Shown one piece after another: positions 18,297 to 26,603 of a stretch of 64,000 bases of DNA. Origin of the DNA: Croceivirga sp. (GTDB taxonomy: Bacteria; Bacteroidota; Bacteroidia; Flavobacteriales; Flavobacteriaceae); contig JANQRG010000045.1 of assembly GCA_028284665.1 (NCBI GenBank), positions 62,001 through 126,000 of the forward strand, read 5' to 3'. The translations under genes were made by a program, and so were the position numbers. Position 1 is the first letter of the stretch, and each line of letters opens with the position of its first letter. A model generated the notes under the pieces. That model did not search any database, was not told the origin of the DNA, and saw only the letters and a program-made list of their open reading frames with translations.

Positions 18297-19511
18297 ATGG
18301 GCATTTTTATAAAAGTAGCATTACGAAATATCATGAGGCATTGGGGTCGGAACACCTTAATAGGTTCAAGCATTGCCTTAGCAACAGGTCTTTTCTTTTT
18401 TGTTGTATCAATTTCAGCGGGGATAGAACGGCAAATGATCGGAAATCTCGTGCAGATTGAAACTGGCGCTGTTTCCTTTTCCCTGCCGGATAGTTTGCTA
18501 AAAAAGACCAACAATGAACGGAAACAAAAGCTCGTTGACCTTACCATTAGCGTTCAAAATATACCGGAAGTTTCCGGGGTGAGGGAGCGGCTCTACGCCA
18601 GGGCATTATTACATGCCGGCAACCAATCAGCAGACATCAACCTAAGGGGTGTAGATTGGGCCAGGGAATCCGCTTTATTCTCTAGCCTTCGATTTGACAG
18701 TACCCAAGCAAAGGACAGCTTACAGTCCGGGCTATTGATCAGCGAAAGTGTTGCAAAAAAACTTGGTGTTGGCATAAACGACCCCTGCGCCATTATGCTT
18801 CAAACGGTACAGGGCAGCTTAAATCTGGACGAATATCCCATAAGTGGTGTTTACAAGAACATATCAGGGTGGGCAAATACCATGGTATTTCTCAACATAG
18901 AAGAGGCTAAGATTCTGATGAACAGTGTCTTGCCTACGCACATCCTCATCGATACCGAAGCGTTGAAGACAACACCATCCATTTTGTTGAAGACTAAAAA
19001 CCTACTACTGCAGGAATTTAATGATACTATGGAGATAGAAGAGTATAAAGACAGGGCATCTATGGCCTCAACCATTTCCAATGCAAACAAATATGGCTTT
19101 TTGAGTATTGTTTTCTTTTTACAGCTGATTTCGTTCTTCGGGATCGGTTTCGTAGTTCACAATCATCTCATAGAGCGTAGCAAGGAAATTGGCACCCTTT
19201 TGGCCATTGGCTTTAAACCAAAGAATTTGAGGTTTTCCTTTCTTTTTGAAACCTTGGTCGTAGCCGCAATAGCTTCCTTAGTAGGACTCGTCCTATTTGG
19301 TCTACTAACCCTGTTTCTGTCCAGGGAAGGTATCTTTTTGGGAGATAGCGCTACTCTAATCTTTGGAAGCAATGTCTTGAAACCCCATTTCCATTTTCCA
19401 ACCCTTTTGATCGCGTTGGCCATTGGCCTTGTTTATCCATTGTTGTCGGGTCTTTGGAGTACACGAAGTATCCAAAAAGCAAACCCCATTCAACTGATCT
19501 ATGATCGATAA
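18297..19511 (+). CDS. FtsX-family ABC permease (second of two)
   Basis: A 404-residue permease with the same plan as its neighbour: an N-terminal helix (GSSIALATGLFFFVVSISAG), a periplasmic domain, and a C-terminal three-helix block with the coupling motif KEIGTLLAIGFKP. The ATG at 18297 (MGIFIKVALRNIMRHW) was chosen because the longer frame from 18201 overlaps the first permease. Two different FtsX-type chains with a single ATPase resemble the LolC/LolE plus LolD arrangement. Confidence 0.85.
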   Translation: MGIFIKVALRNIMRHWGRNTLIGSSIALATGLFFFVVSISAGIERQMIGNLVQIETGAVSFSLPDSLLKKTNNERKQKLVDLTISVQNIPEVSGVRERLYARALLHAGNQSADINLRGVDWARESALFSSLRFDSTQAKDSLQSGLLISESVAKKLGVGINDPCAIMLQTVQGSLNLDEYPISGVYKNISGWANTMVFLNIEEAKILMNSVLPTHILIDTEALKTTPSILLKTKNLLLQEFNDTMEIEEYKDRASMASTISNANKYGFLSIVFFLQLISFFGIGFVVHNHLIERSKEIGTLLAIGFKPKNLRFSFLFETLVVAAIASLVGLVLFGLLTLFLSREGIFLGDSATLIFGSNVLKPHFHFPTLLIALAIGLVYPLLSGLWSTRSIQKANPIQLIYDR

Positions 19512-19529
19512 GAACAAAAACATAAGCAA

Positions 19530-20255
19530 ATGAAAACCTTACACCGCACAATTTTAGCATTGGCACTAATGGTATGTTCCCATACGATACATACCCAGAT
19601 ACAACCATTGGAATTGCTGGAAAAATTAGACAGAAACTTCTTCGCCATGGATATGGAATTCGTCATGCAAATGCAAATACTCCGTAAAGAAAAGGTAAAG
19701 CGCACCTATGAAATGAAAGTCTTTAGAAAGGGCAAAAAACTACGATTGACCATTCTTGAACCTAGTATTGAACGCGACAGAAGAATTTTAAACGATGGGG
19801 ATAATCTATGGATGTTTTTACCTCGCTCCAGCAAATTGATAAAAATACCCTATAAACAGGCCTTTTTGGGTGGGGATGCTTCCAATAGAGATATCCTAAG
19901 GATTTCATTGGTAGAAGACTACGACATCCTTGGCCCGGTCGAAAAAACCGAGAAGCATTTGGTACTCCGTTTAAAGGCAAAGGACCTAAAAACGGCCTAC
20001 AACCAGGTTAATTTTTACTTGGACAAGCAAACTAAGCTTCCCATATCACAGGAAATGCTGAGTCTGTCCGGTAAGGTCATAAAAACGATCCAGTACGACG
20101 ATTTCACAAATTTGGGGGAGGTCCGCTTCCCTACCAAACTAACCATTTTAGATGCACTGAACAAAGATTCAAAAACCGTTTTTACGTATTCTGAAATTAC
20201 CAGGGGAACAACAAAGCAAGCTATTTTCTTCACTACTGCACTATTGAGTAAATGA
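19530..20255 (+). CDS. LolA-like outer-membrane lipoprotein-sorting protein
   Basis: A 241-residue periplasmic protein with signal peptide (cleavage near HTIHTQ). It belongs to the COG2834-type LolA-like family: RRILNDGDNLWMFLPRSSKL and the following IPYKQAFLGGDASNRDIL are its most typical segments. LolA relatives carry hydrophobic cargo between membranes. Placed directly after two FtsX permeases, it is the natural periplasmic carrier of this module; the cargo cannot be read from the sequence. Confidence 0.8.
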   Translation: MKTLHRTILALALMVCSHTIHTQIQPLELLEKLDRNFFAMDMEFVMQMQILRKEKVKRTYEMKVFRKGKKLRLTILEPSIERDRRILNDGDNLWMFLPRSSKLIKIPYKQAFLGGDASNRDILRISLVEDYDILGPVEKTEKHLVLRLKAKDLKTAYNQVNFYLDKQTKLPISQEMLSLSGKVIKTIQYDDFTNLGEVRFPTKLTILDALNKDSKTVFTYSEITRGTTKQAIFFTTALLSK

Positions 20256-20270
20256 TGTTATTACGTTAAA

Positions 20271-21404
20271 ATGACAGGTTTTGCCAAACATATCGGGCTA
20301 TTGTTGCATTGGTTTTTTTCCAGTATTCTTTTGTACCCCCAGAATGAGTTTTCTTATCGTGTCATCAACGAAAATGTATTTACGTACAATCTGATTTCGG
20401 AAGATACCCCGGTGAACCCAACGAATCTTTTAGCACTATCGGAATTAGAAACCGTAAACCGATTTTTCCCAATAGGAACTTTTAAGCAAGACAGATTAAC
20501 ACTACAGGTGGAACCAAGGATCTTTTTTGACCCCATATCGGAAAACATTGATGTTGCTTTTAATGAGTTCTATGTGCGATATGGACTATCAGAGGCTTTC
20601 TATGTTACTTTTGGAAAGGAACGAATTAACTGGGGGACAGGAACCGTTTGGAACCCTTCCAATCCGTTTCTACAGAAGGACCCTTTTCGCCTGGATAACC
20701 GATTGGAAGGGGTTTTTCTCACCAACTTGGAATATATTTTCCCTCGTCTCACGCTAAATCTGCTTTTCTCACCCTCCGAAAAAGTAAATACTTCTACGCT
20801 TGCTCTTAAAGCAAGTTCCACTATTAAATCATTTGACTATTCATTCAACTATGCTTTTCTGGGCGATGGTAGGCAACAGTTTGCATGTGATTTTAGTCTG
20901 GGTACGGACAATTTTACCTTTTACGGGGAAGGACTTTTACGAAATTTTTCAAATACGGGTTTAGTGGATCCTTCCGGAAGCATAACACCAACCCCTGAAA
21001 GAAACCGTTGGGAAAATGTACGGTCGGAATTTGTTTTGGGCAGTATGCTCAATACCTTCATCAGAACCATACTTGTGTTGGAGTATCGCTACCGTAGTGA
21101 CTTCAACACTAAGAACAGTATTGCGAACTTTAGGTCTTTTCTTCCAGGCAACCTGGAATTGTACGACCCTATCAGCATGGGGCGGCATAGCTTTTTTTCA
21201 CAAATTAGTTATACCGACCCTTACTCCAAATACAATGTAAACACTTCGCTTTTCTTTGATCCCATAACACAGCAGTTGCTATGTTCTCCCGGGTTCATCT
21301 ATAGCGGTGAAAACATAAAATTGGAAATCAATCCTTTTATATACGGAAACTCCCTTTCCCTTTATGATATTCAGGGAAGGGTAATACTATCCTTCTTTCT
21401 TTAA
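20271..21404 (+). CDS. Outer-membrane beta-barrel protein, DUF1302-like motif
   Basis: A 377-residue exported protein (hydrophobic start, cleavage near LLYPQ) rich in alternating aromatic strands and ending in Phe-Leu (VILSFFL), consistent with a beta-barrel. The segment GKERINWGTGTVWNPSNPF resembles the strand-turn motif of DUF1302-type barrels, which in other bacteria accompany COG2834 proteins and export pumps. Role proposed: outer-membrane acceptor or channel for what the LolA-like protein delivers. Assignment to a named family needs a profile search. Confidence 0.7.
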   Translation: MTGFAKHIGLLLHWFFSSILLYPQNEFSYRVINENVFTYNLISEDTPVNPTNLLALSELETVNRFFPIGTFKQDRLTLQVEPRIFFDPISENIDVAFNEFYVRYGLSEAFYVTFGKERINWGTGTVWNPSNPFLQKDPFRLDNRLEGVFLTNLEYIFPRLTLNLLFSPSEKVNTSTLALKASSTIKSFDYSFNYAFLGDGRQQFACDFSLGTDNFTFYGEGLLRNFSNTGLVDPSGSITPTPERNRWENVRSEFVLGSMLNTFIRTILVLEYRYRSDFNTKNSIANFRSFLPGNLELYDPISMGRHSFFSQISYTDPYSKYNVNTSLFFDPITQQLLCSPGFIYSGENIKLEINPFIYGNSLSLYDIQGRVILSFFL

Positions 21405-21415
21405 AAACATCAACT

Positions 21416-22108
21416 ATGGAAGCATCTCCTCTTTTAGAACTAACGGACATCTCAAAATCATATACTCTGGGCAAGACCAAATTTCAGGTATTAAAAAGCA
21501 TTACTACCTTTTTCCGTTCCGGCTGCTTCAGTGTTATTGCCGGACCTTCCGGTTCTGGAAAATCTACCTTACTGAATGTACTGGGATGTTTAGATACGCC
21601 TGACCAGGGAAACTATATATTGAACAATAGAACGATCAATTACCACAATAAAAAAGAATTGGCAACTACACGAAAGAATAATTTTGGTTTTGTATTTCAG
21701 TCATTTAATCTTATTCCCGTTTTAACGGCAATAGAGAACGTAGAACTCCCAATGACACTGCATGCATTTACCAAAAAGGAGACTCGGGAAAAATCTGAGG
21801 AAATATTACATCTTGTGGGCCTTGGTCATCGCCTACATAACAAACCCGGTGAACTGTCCGGGGGAGAGCAGCAGCGCGTTGCCATTGCCAGGGCTATAGT
21901 TTCCAAACCAAAAGTTGTATTTGCGGACGAACCCACTGCCAACCTGGACCGAAAAAACACTAAAAATATAGTTGCTTTGATGCAAAAACTGAATGCCGAA
22001 TACAACATATCCTTTGTTTTTGCCAGCCATGATGAAGCCGTGATTCAAGCGGCAAAAGAATTGTATATTCTTGAGAATGGTAGACTTCAATTTAAAAAAG
22101 TGGTGTAA
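21416..22108 (+). CDS. ABC transporter ATPase (LolD/MacB type)
   Basis: A 230-residue ATPase: Walker A GPSGSGKST, Q-loop FVFQSFNLIP, signature LSGGEQQRVAIARAI, Walker B VVFADEPTANLD and switch His in FASHDEAV. The subfamily (LolD/FtsE/MacB) normally works with FtsX-type permeases, and two are encoded just upstream. Its stop codon is 4 bases before the degraded thiL copy, marking the right edge of the module. Confidence 0.93.
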   Translation: MEASPLLELTDISKSYTLGKTKFQVLKSITTFFRSGCFSVIAGPSGSGKSTLLNVLGCLDTPDQGNYILNNRTINYHNKKELATTRKNNFGFVFQSFNLIPVLTAIENVELPMTLHAFTKKETREKSEEILHLVGLGHRLHNKPGELSGGEQQRVAIARAIVSKPKVVFADEPTANLDRKNTKNIVALMQKLNAEYNISFVFASHDEAVIQAAKELYILENGRLQFKKVV

Positions 22109-22112
22109 AAAA

Positions 22113-22242
22113 AATTCCCGAAAATCAAGGGCAATCCAGGTCTTACGGTCTTGGGGCACATGACGCATAAAAACGAGGGCGCACACTCAATCTCCAGGAA
22201 TGGCCCTACAATACCGTTAACGGGCAAGGCCGAAATTCCTTT
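22113..22242 (+). pseudogene. Degraded duplicate of the thiL 3' end
   Basis: The sequence encodes, in the thiL frame, FPKIKGNPGLTVLGHMTHKN and further recognisable ThiL residues, but lacks the upstream two thirds of the gene and ends without the thiL stop. Of the substitutions relative to the intact copy, about half fall in third codon positions, as if it had diverged while coding. Best read as a leftover of thiL from recombination or insertion of the intervening block. Confidence 0.85.
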
Positions 22243-22247
22243 GCGAC

Positions 22248-22520
22248 TTAGGCTACCTGTGGCGGAAGTGTCACCCCTCCGGCACGGCGTCTATTGCGCT
22301 TTTGATACATGTCTTCCAGGGTCTGATTAATTTCCTGCATTTGTGGGGTCAGAACGGATAATTTGCCATTTTCATTGGTGGTTACCCGTTTTTGACAATG
22401 GATGCATCTGTACTCTTTAATGTGCTGGGTCACCTGTTTGGAAACTACGTAGTGATGTCCGAATATGTTGCAGAAAATTCCGGTAAGTTTGTGACCATTG
22501 GGAGTAATGGTTTTTTTCAT
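22248..22520 (-). CDS. Small conserved protein with Cys/His metal-binding pattern
   Basis: A 90-residue basic protein (from ATG 22520; an upstream ATG at 22544 adds 8 residues). It has an N-terminal FCNIFGHHY and a CIHC pair about 30 residues later, a pattern that suggests a small zinc-binding fold reminiscent of DUF1660-like proteins; similarity is weak. The C-terminal third is polar and Arg-rich. It ends six bases from the thiL remnant. Function unknown. Confidence 0.6.
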   Translation of the reverse strand: MKKTITPNGHKLTGIFCNIFGHHYVVSKQVTQHIKEYRCIHCQKRVTTNENGKLSVLTPQMQEINQTLEDMYQKRNRRRAGGVTLPPQVA

Positions 22521-22787
22521 AAGCTTGGAACGGTTTAGATGCATGTTTCGATTTGGGGACCGAATTATGCGTAATTAGTTGGACTATTAGGGGTCTTTTG
22601 TTAAAAAAATGTTTGGCTTTGTTTAAAGTGCAACGATTCCAATTTCATCTTTATTTTGGTGCCATGCCATTTTTTTTCACTTTTTCGATGAATGACACAA
22701 TTTCGACCAAATACACAATAAAATCGATGAACCGTAACTGCCAGAAATATACAAAATTGCAGTATTGCAACAAACATTTTTGAGGTA

Positions 22788-24065
22788 ATGAATCATAAAA
22801 AACAGCTTTTTATAGTGGCATTCGCCTTATTCTCCCTTTTTTTTGGTGCAGGCAACCTTATTCTGCCGCCTCAACTTGGATTTAAAGCAGGAAATTCCTG
22901 GGGTTGGGTTACCCTGGGCTTTGCGCTTTCTGCGGTCATTATTCCCATATTCGGGATTTTAGCACACGCTCGATTACAAGGAACCTTATTCGATATTGCC
23001 AAAAAAGTATCCCCGGCATTCAGTATGGTGTATTGTTATTTGATTTATGCCATTTCGTTGACCCTTCCTGCTCCAAGAACAGCATCGGTAACCCATGAAA
23101 TGGGTATTGCTCCCTTGTTAACCACTTCCTCCTGGTGGACAAGCACTACATATTTTGCCCTGGTCTTTGTTTTTGTGATCAACCGTTCCCGAATAATGGA
23201 TATCATTGGTAAATTCCTAACTCCGGGTATCTTGCTCATTTTGATAGCCATCATTAGTACTACCCTTTTTGGTACCGAGTTCTCTTTCGGCCCATCCTCT
23301 TTTCCCCATCCCTTTTCTCATGGTATCCTGGAAGGCTATCAAACATTTGATGCTATTGGTGCCGTAGTGGTAGGAGGCGTTATTATTATTTCTGTGAATC
23401 TTGAGCATAAGCAAATGGATTATCTTCAAAAAAGAAAATTAATTGGCAACGCAGGTATTCTGGCAGGTTTAGGCCTGTTCCTTGTCTATGCCGGATTGAT
23501 CCTTACCGGAGCCCTGATGCATGGGGCCTTTACTTCAGATATTTCCAGGACTGAATTGCTTAGTGGTATTAGCATGAACACTTTAGGAAACACTGCTACC
23601 CTTTTTCTAAGTGTTTTGGTGAGCCTCGCCTGCTTCACCACGGCAGTGGGAATAGTAACCGGAGCTGCAGATTTCATCAAGGGTCAGTTTGGCAATTCCC
23701 ATAGTGCCTATATGATCACCGTTGCGCTGGGATGTGTCCTGGGAATACTAATGGGACAATTCGATGTAGGGTACATCATTGCCGTAGCACTGCCTGCCTT
23801 AATGTTTATCTATCCGGTCACTATCGTACTTATCCTGCTCAATCTCTTGCCAGAGAAATTCGCTTCCAAACGGGTGTTTCGATGGGTCGTGGGGATGACC
23901 TTATTGTTTAGTGTTCCTGACTTTTTGGGCTCCCTGGGTTGGGGTGAAGAAATTATTGGCATTTCCAAATGGATTCCGTTAAGCCAATTTCATATGGGGT
24001 GGGTGGTCCCTGCTGTAGTAACGTTTATTCTTATCACCGTCATTTCGAAGGAGCGCAGCGACTGA
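22788..24065 (+). CDS. brnQ: Branched-chain amino acid transporter BrnQ
   Basis: A 425-residue integral membrane protein with about 12 helices and the LIVCS family start FALFSLFFGAGNLILPPQLG. It is expected to import leucine, isoleucine or valine with sodium or protons. The frame's last codons (VISKERSD) are written by a dispersed palindromic repeat that begins inside the gene, so the natural C terminus may have been altered. The 243 bases upstream hold no other gene. Confidence 0.93.
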   Translation: MNHKKQLFIVAFALFSLFFGAGNLILPPQLGFKAGNSWGWVTLGFALSAVIIPIFGILAHARLQGTLFDIAKKVSPAFSMVYCYLIYAISLTLPAPRTASVTHEMGIAPLLTTSSWWTSTTYFALVFVFVINRSRIMDIIGKFLTPGILLILIAIISTTLFGTEFSFGPSSFPHPFSHGILEGYQTFDAIGAVVVGGVIIISVNLEHKQMDYLQKRKLIGNAGILAGLGLFLVYAGLILTGALMHGAFTSDISRTELLSGISMNTLGNTATLFLSVLVSLACFTTAVGIVTGAADFIKGQFGNSHSAYMITVALGCVLGILMGQFDVGYIIAVALPALMFIYPVTIVLILLNLLPEKFASKRVFRWVVGMTLLFSVPDFLGSLGWGEEIIGISKWIPLSQFHMGWVVPAVVTFILITVISKERSD

Positions 24066-24106
24066 GAAATCTCTTATTTAGATTTCTCATATTCGTTCGA
24101 AATGAT
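24039..24106. repeat. REP-like interspersed palindrome overlapping the brnQ 3' end
   Basis: Outer arms GTCATTTCGAA / TTCGAAATGAT and inner arms GAGAAATCT / AGATTTCTC form a two-tier hairpin. Sequences of this pattern are scattered between genes in many Flavobacteriia. Only one copy is in the window. Confidence 0.75.
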
Positions 24107-24113
24107 AATATGA

Positions 24114-24290
24114 TCATTCCTGCCCCCTACGCTTTTTCTGATAGTAATAAATAGCATACGCGATCCCTACCAATACCACAAAGGGCAGATAGCTGCCAAT
24201 AACCACCCCAATCTCATACGCCTTGTCGGGGGCTTCCTCCATCTTTTTTTCGATGTCGGGTTGTTGTAAAAACAATAACAATGCTGTCAT
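24114..24290 (-). CDS. Small single-span membrane protein, 58 residues
   Basis: An ATG-initiated frame starting 12 bases after the GH16-like gene's stop on the same strand. The product begins MTALLLFLQQPDIEKKMEEA, has one clear membrane helix (about 31-48, IGSYLPFVVLVGIAYAIYYY region) and a basic tail QKKRRGQE. Composition and topology (acidic side, helix, basic side) look like a real small membrane protein rather than a chance frame. Function unknown. Confidence 0.6.
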   Translation of the reverse strand: MTALLLFLQQPDIEKKMEEAPDKAYEIGVVIGSYLPFVVLVGIAYAIYYYQKKRRGQE

Positions 24291-24302
24291 TTCTCAATAC
24301 AT

Positions 24303-25181
24303 TCATTTTGTTACCGCGTATCCCTTTAGAGGTCGGTACGCTCTAACATAATCAATTTCAAATCTTTTGGGATACTTCATTTGGGAACTGGCCGTTTCCG
24401 AAGATAACGGAATCTCATAAATATTCAACATAAATTGCATTTCATATGCTGGGGATTGTTCTACCGTCCTCACTTTTTGATTGTTTATATAGAACGCAAT
24501 CCTATCCGGAAACCATTCGGCCGCGTAGATATTGAACGCTGTTGCATCGATTTCAAAAGGCGCTTCAAAAAATTCATTTTCTAAGGTGCCATCTGCAAAC
24601 GCGCGTATCCCATAGCCATTTATCGCGCTATCCTGCTTTACATTTTCACCCTTTATTTCCATCAAACAAATCTCTCCGGATTTTTCCGGTTCGTCCTCAA
24701 AACCGACCATCCAAAACGCACAAACGTTGTTCGGGTACGGAAGGGCTTTTGCCCTGATTTCAAAATAGCCATATTTTGGCGTATACAGTTTTTGTATTTC
24801 CTGTTCCTCTCGTACAACACAGTTGGGTGCTATGCGATGTTGGCCTTCGGAAGAACCCATTTTTCCTGAAAAAACGCCTGTTTGCAGGGAAGAGACCTTT
24901 ACGCTACCATTAAACTCTTCACTCCAGGGCTCCTGATCCCTATCAATTTTTAAAATCAAATGCCCCTTTTCAATCTCAAAATTGGTCGCTGTTTTTGACC
25001 TGGAACTCCACTGGGGCAAATAATACGGAAACCAATTTTGGGTGTTTAATGTTGCATCCTCGAACTCATCCTGGAAATCCAATTGATAGCCCCTTTTTTC
25101 TAATGGATTCGGTGGAAAATCCTGACTCATAAGCATACACGGACTTAAAATGCAAAAAACGATAACTAAAGGGTTGCTCAA
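24303..25181 (-). CDS. GH16-like secreted protein with altered catalytic motif
   Basis: A 292-residue exported protein of the GH16 (laminarinase/licheninase-like) fold: YFEIRAKALPYPNNVCAFWM before and FNIYAAEWFPDRIAFYINNQ after the active-site strand. The catalytic ExDxxE-type motif here reads EICLME at 170-175: both Glu are kept but the central Asp is Cys. No ATG precedes the signal peptide (LVIVFCILSPCMLMSQ); a TTG at 25181 is the likely start. It may be a weakened enzyme or a binding protein. Confidence 0.8.
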   Translation of the reverse strand: MSNPLVIVFCILSPCMLMSQDFPPNPLEKRGYQLDFQDEFEDATLNTQNWFPYYLPQWSSRSKTATNFEIEKGHLILKIDRDQEPWSEEFNGSVKVSSLQTGVFSGKMGSSEGQHRIAPNCVVREEQEIQKLYTPKYGYFEIRAKALPYPNNVCAFWMVGFEDEPEKSGEICLMEIKGENVKQDSAINGYGIRAFADGTLENEFFEAPFEIDATAFNIYAAEWFPDRIAFYINNQKVRTVEQSPAYEMQFMLNIYEIPLSSETASSQMKYPKRFEIDYVRAYRPLKGYAVTK

Positions 25182-25225
25182 GTGTTCTTCCCAATTTAGC
25201 GGTTATAGGCTTGCTCTTTGGGAGA

Positions 25226-26518
25226 TCAACCATTCATCAACTCCTCTATTTCCTCGGCTTCAATGGGGATATTCCGCATTAAGTTGAAGGGTGCTCCGTT
25301 TTCCTGGATCACCACATCATCTTCGATACGTATGCCAAAACCTTCGTCCGGAATATAAATTCCAGGTTCAACCGTAAAGACCATATTGGGTTGCATTGGG
25401 GTCTTAAGTGCCCCATAATCATGCGTGTCCAATCCAATATGGTGACTTGTCCCATGCATGAAGTATTTTTTATATGCCGGCCAGTTGGGGTCTTCATTTT
25501 GCACATCAGCGCTATCCAGAAGACCTAACCCTAAGAGTTCTGAGGTCATGATCTTACCAACCTCCTTGTGATATTCCGCCCAAATGGTCCCCGGAACCAA
25601 TAGTTGCGTGGCTTCATTTTTCACCCGAAGGACCGCATCGTATACCGCTTTTTGACGTTCCGTAAACCTCCCGCTAACTGGAATTGTACGGGTCATATCA
25701 CTGGAATAATTAGCGTATTCCGCCCCTACATCCATGAGCACCAAATCACCATCCTGGCATTGTTGGTTGTTTTCAATGTAGTGCAACACGTTGGCGTTGT
25801 TGCCGGAGGCAATAATAGGGGTATATGCAAATCCCTTGGAGCGGTTGCGTAGAAACTCATGCAGGTACTCTGCCTCTACCTCATACTCCCATACCCCTGG
25901 TTGCAAAAAACGTAGTACCCTCCGAAAGCCCTTTTCGGTTATCGCACAGGCCTGTTGCATTAGGTTGAGCTCTTCGGATTCTTTTATCCCACGGATCTGT
26001 TGCAAAATGGGATTGCTTTTTGCCCATTGATGGGCCGGAAAGTCTTTTTTGCATTTTTCAATAAAGCGATCTTCCCGGGTCTGGGTTTCCACTGCCTGAC
26101 GATAGTGTTCATTGGTATTGAAGTAAATGACATTGGCTTCCGTCATCAGGTCAAAAAACACCTTGTTAAAATCGGATAACCAATAAATTGTTGCTATTCC
26201 GGAAACTTCAGTAGCCTGTGCCTTTGTCAACTTAGCGCCCTCCCAAACCGCGATATGGTCATTGGTTTCCCGCACGAACAATACCTCGCGATGTTTTTCA
26301 TCTAGGGCATCCGGAAACAGGAGCAATAGGGTCTCCTCCTGATCTGCGCCACTTAGGTAAAAAATATCACGATGCTGTCGAAACGGCATCGTGCTGTCTG
26401 CACTTACTGGGTAAATATCGTTGGAGTTAAATACAGCAAGGCTTTTTGGCTGCATCTGAGCCATAAACTTTTGACGGTTCTTTTTAAAAAGGGAGTTGGG
26501 AATAGAATTATAGCGCAT
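25226..26518 (-). CDS. Xaa-Pro aminopeptidase, M24 family
   Basis: A 430-residue aminopeptidase P-type enzyme that removes an N-terminal residue preceding proline. The pita-bread metal ligands are visible: DVGAEYANYSSDMTRT (two Asp), HGTSHHIGLDTHD (His), TVEPGIYIP (Glu) and GIRIEDDVV (Glu). The N-terminal regulatory domain includes FYLSGADQEET. ATG 26518 (MRYNSIPNSLF) was chosen over a 14-residue extension. It sits 44 bases upstream of the GH16-like gene. Confidence 0.93.
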   Translation of the reverse strand: MRYNSIPNSLFKKNRQKFMAQMQPKSLAVFNSNDIYPVSADSTMPFRQHRDIFYLSGADQEETLLLLFPDALDEKHREVLFVRETNDHIAVWEGAKLTKAQATEVSGIATIYWLSDFNKVFFDLMTEANVIYFNTNEHYRQAVETQTREDRFIEKCKKDFPAHQWAKSNPILQQIRGIKESEELNLMQQACAITEKGFRRVLRFLQPGVWEYEVEAEYLHEFLRNRSKGFAYTPIIASGNNANVLHYIENNQQCQDGDLVLMDVGAEYANYSSDMTRTIPVSGRFTERQKAVYDAVLRVKNEATQLLVPGTIWAEYHKEVGKIMTSELLGLGLLDSADVQNEDPNWPAYKKYFMHGTSHHIGLDTHDYGALKTPMQPNMVFTVEPGIYIPDEGFGIRIEDDVVIQENGAPFNLMRNIPIEAEEIEELMNG

Positions 26519-26536
26519 CGTATTATTCGGTTTCCT

Positions 26537-26544
26537 CAAATGTA
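26537..26544 (-). promoter_or_regulatory. Probable -7 element of the aminopeptidase gene
   Basis: TACATTTG on the minus strand matches TAnnTTTG and ends 18 bases before the start codon. A TTTG lies 15 bases upstream, a little closer than the usual 19-21. Confidence 0.45.
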
Positions 26545-26603
26545 GGCAAATACCCGTCACAAATTCATATCTTCAACTGCAACAATAAAATGGCAACCAA
26601 CAC

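Noticed and set aside
15760-22112. Transposon with terminal inverted repeats
   Set aside because: The flanking repeats are direct, derive from thiL, and no transposase is present.
22553-22783. A 76-codon plus-strand frame upstream of brnQ
   Set aside because: Its composition is erratic, it has no recognisable domain, and it lies in an AT-rich promoter-type gap; it is probably random.
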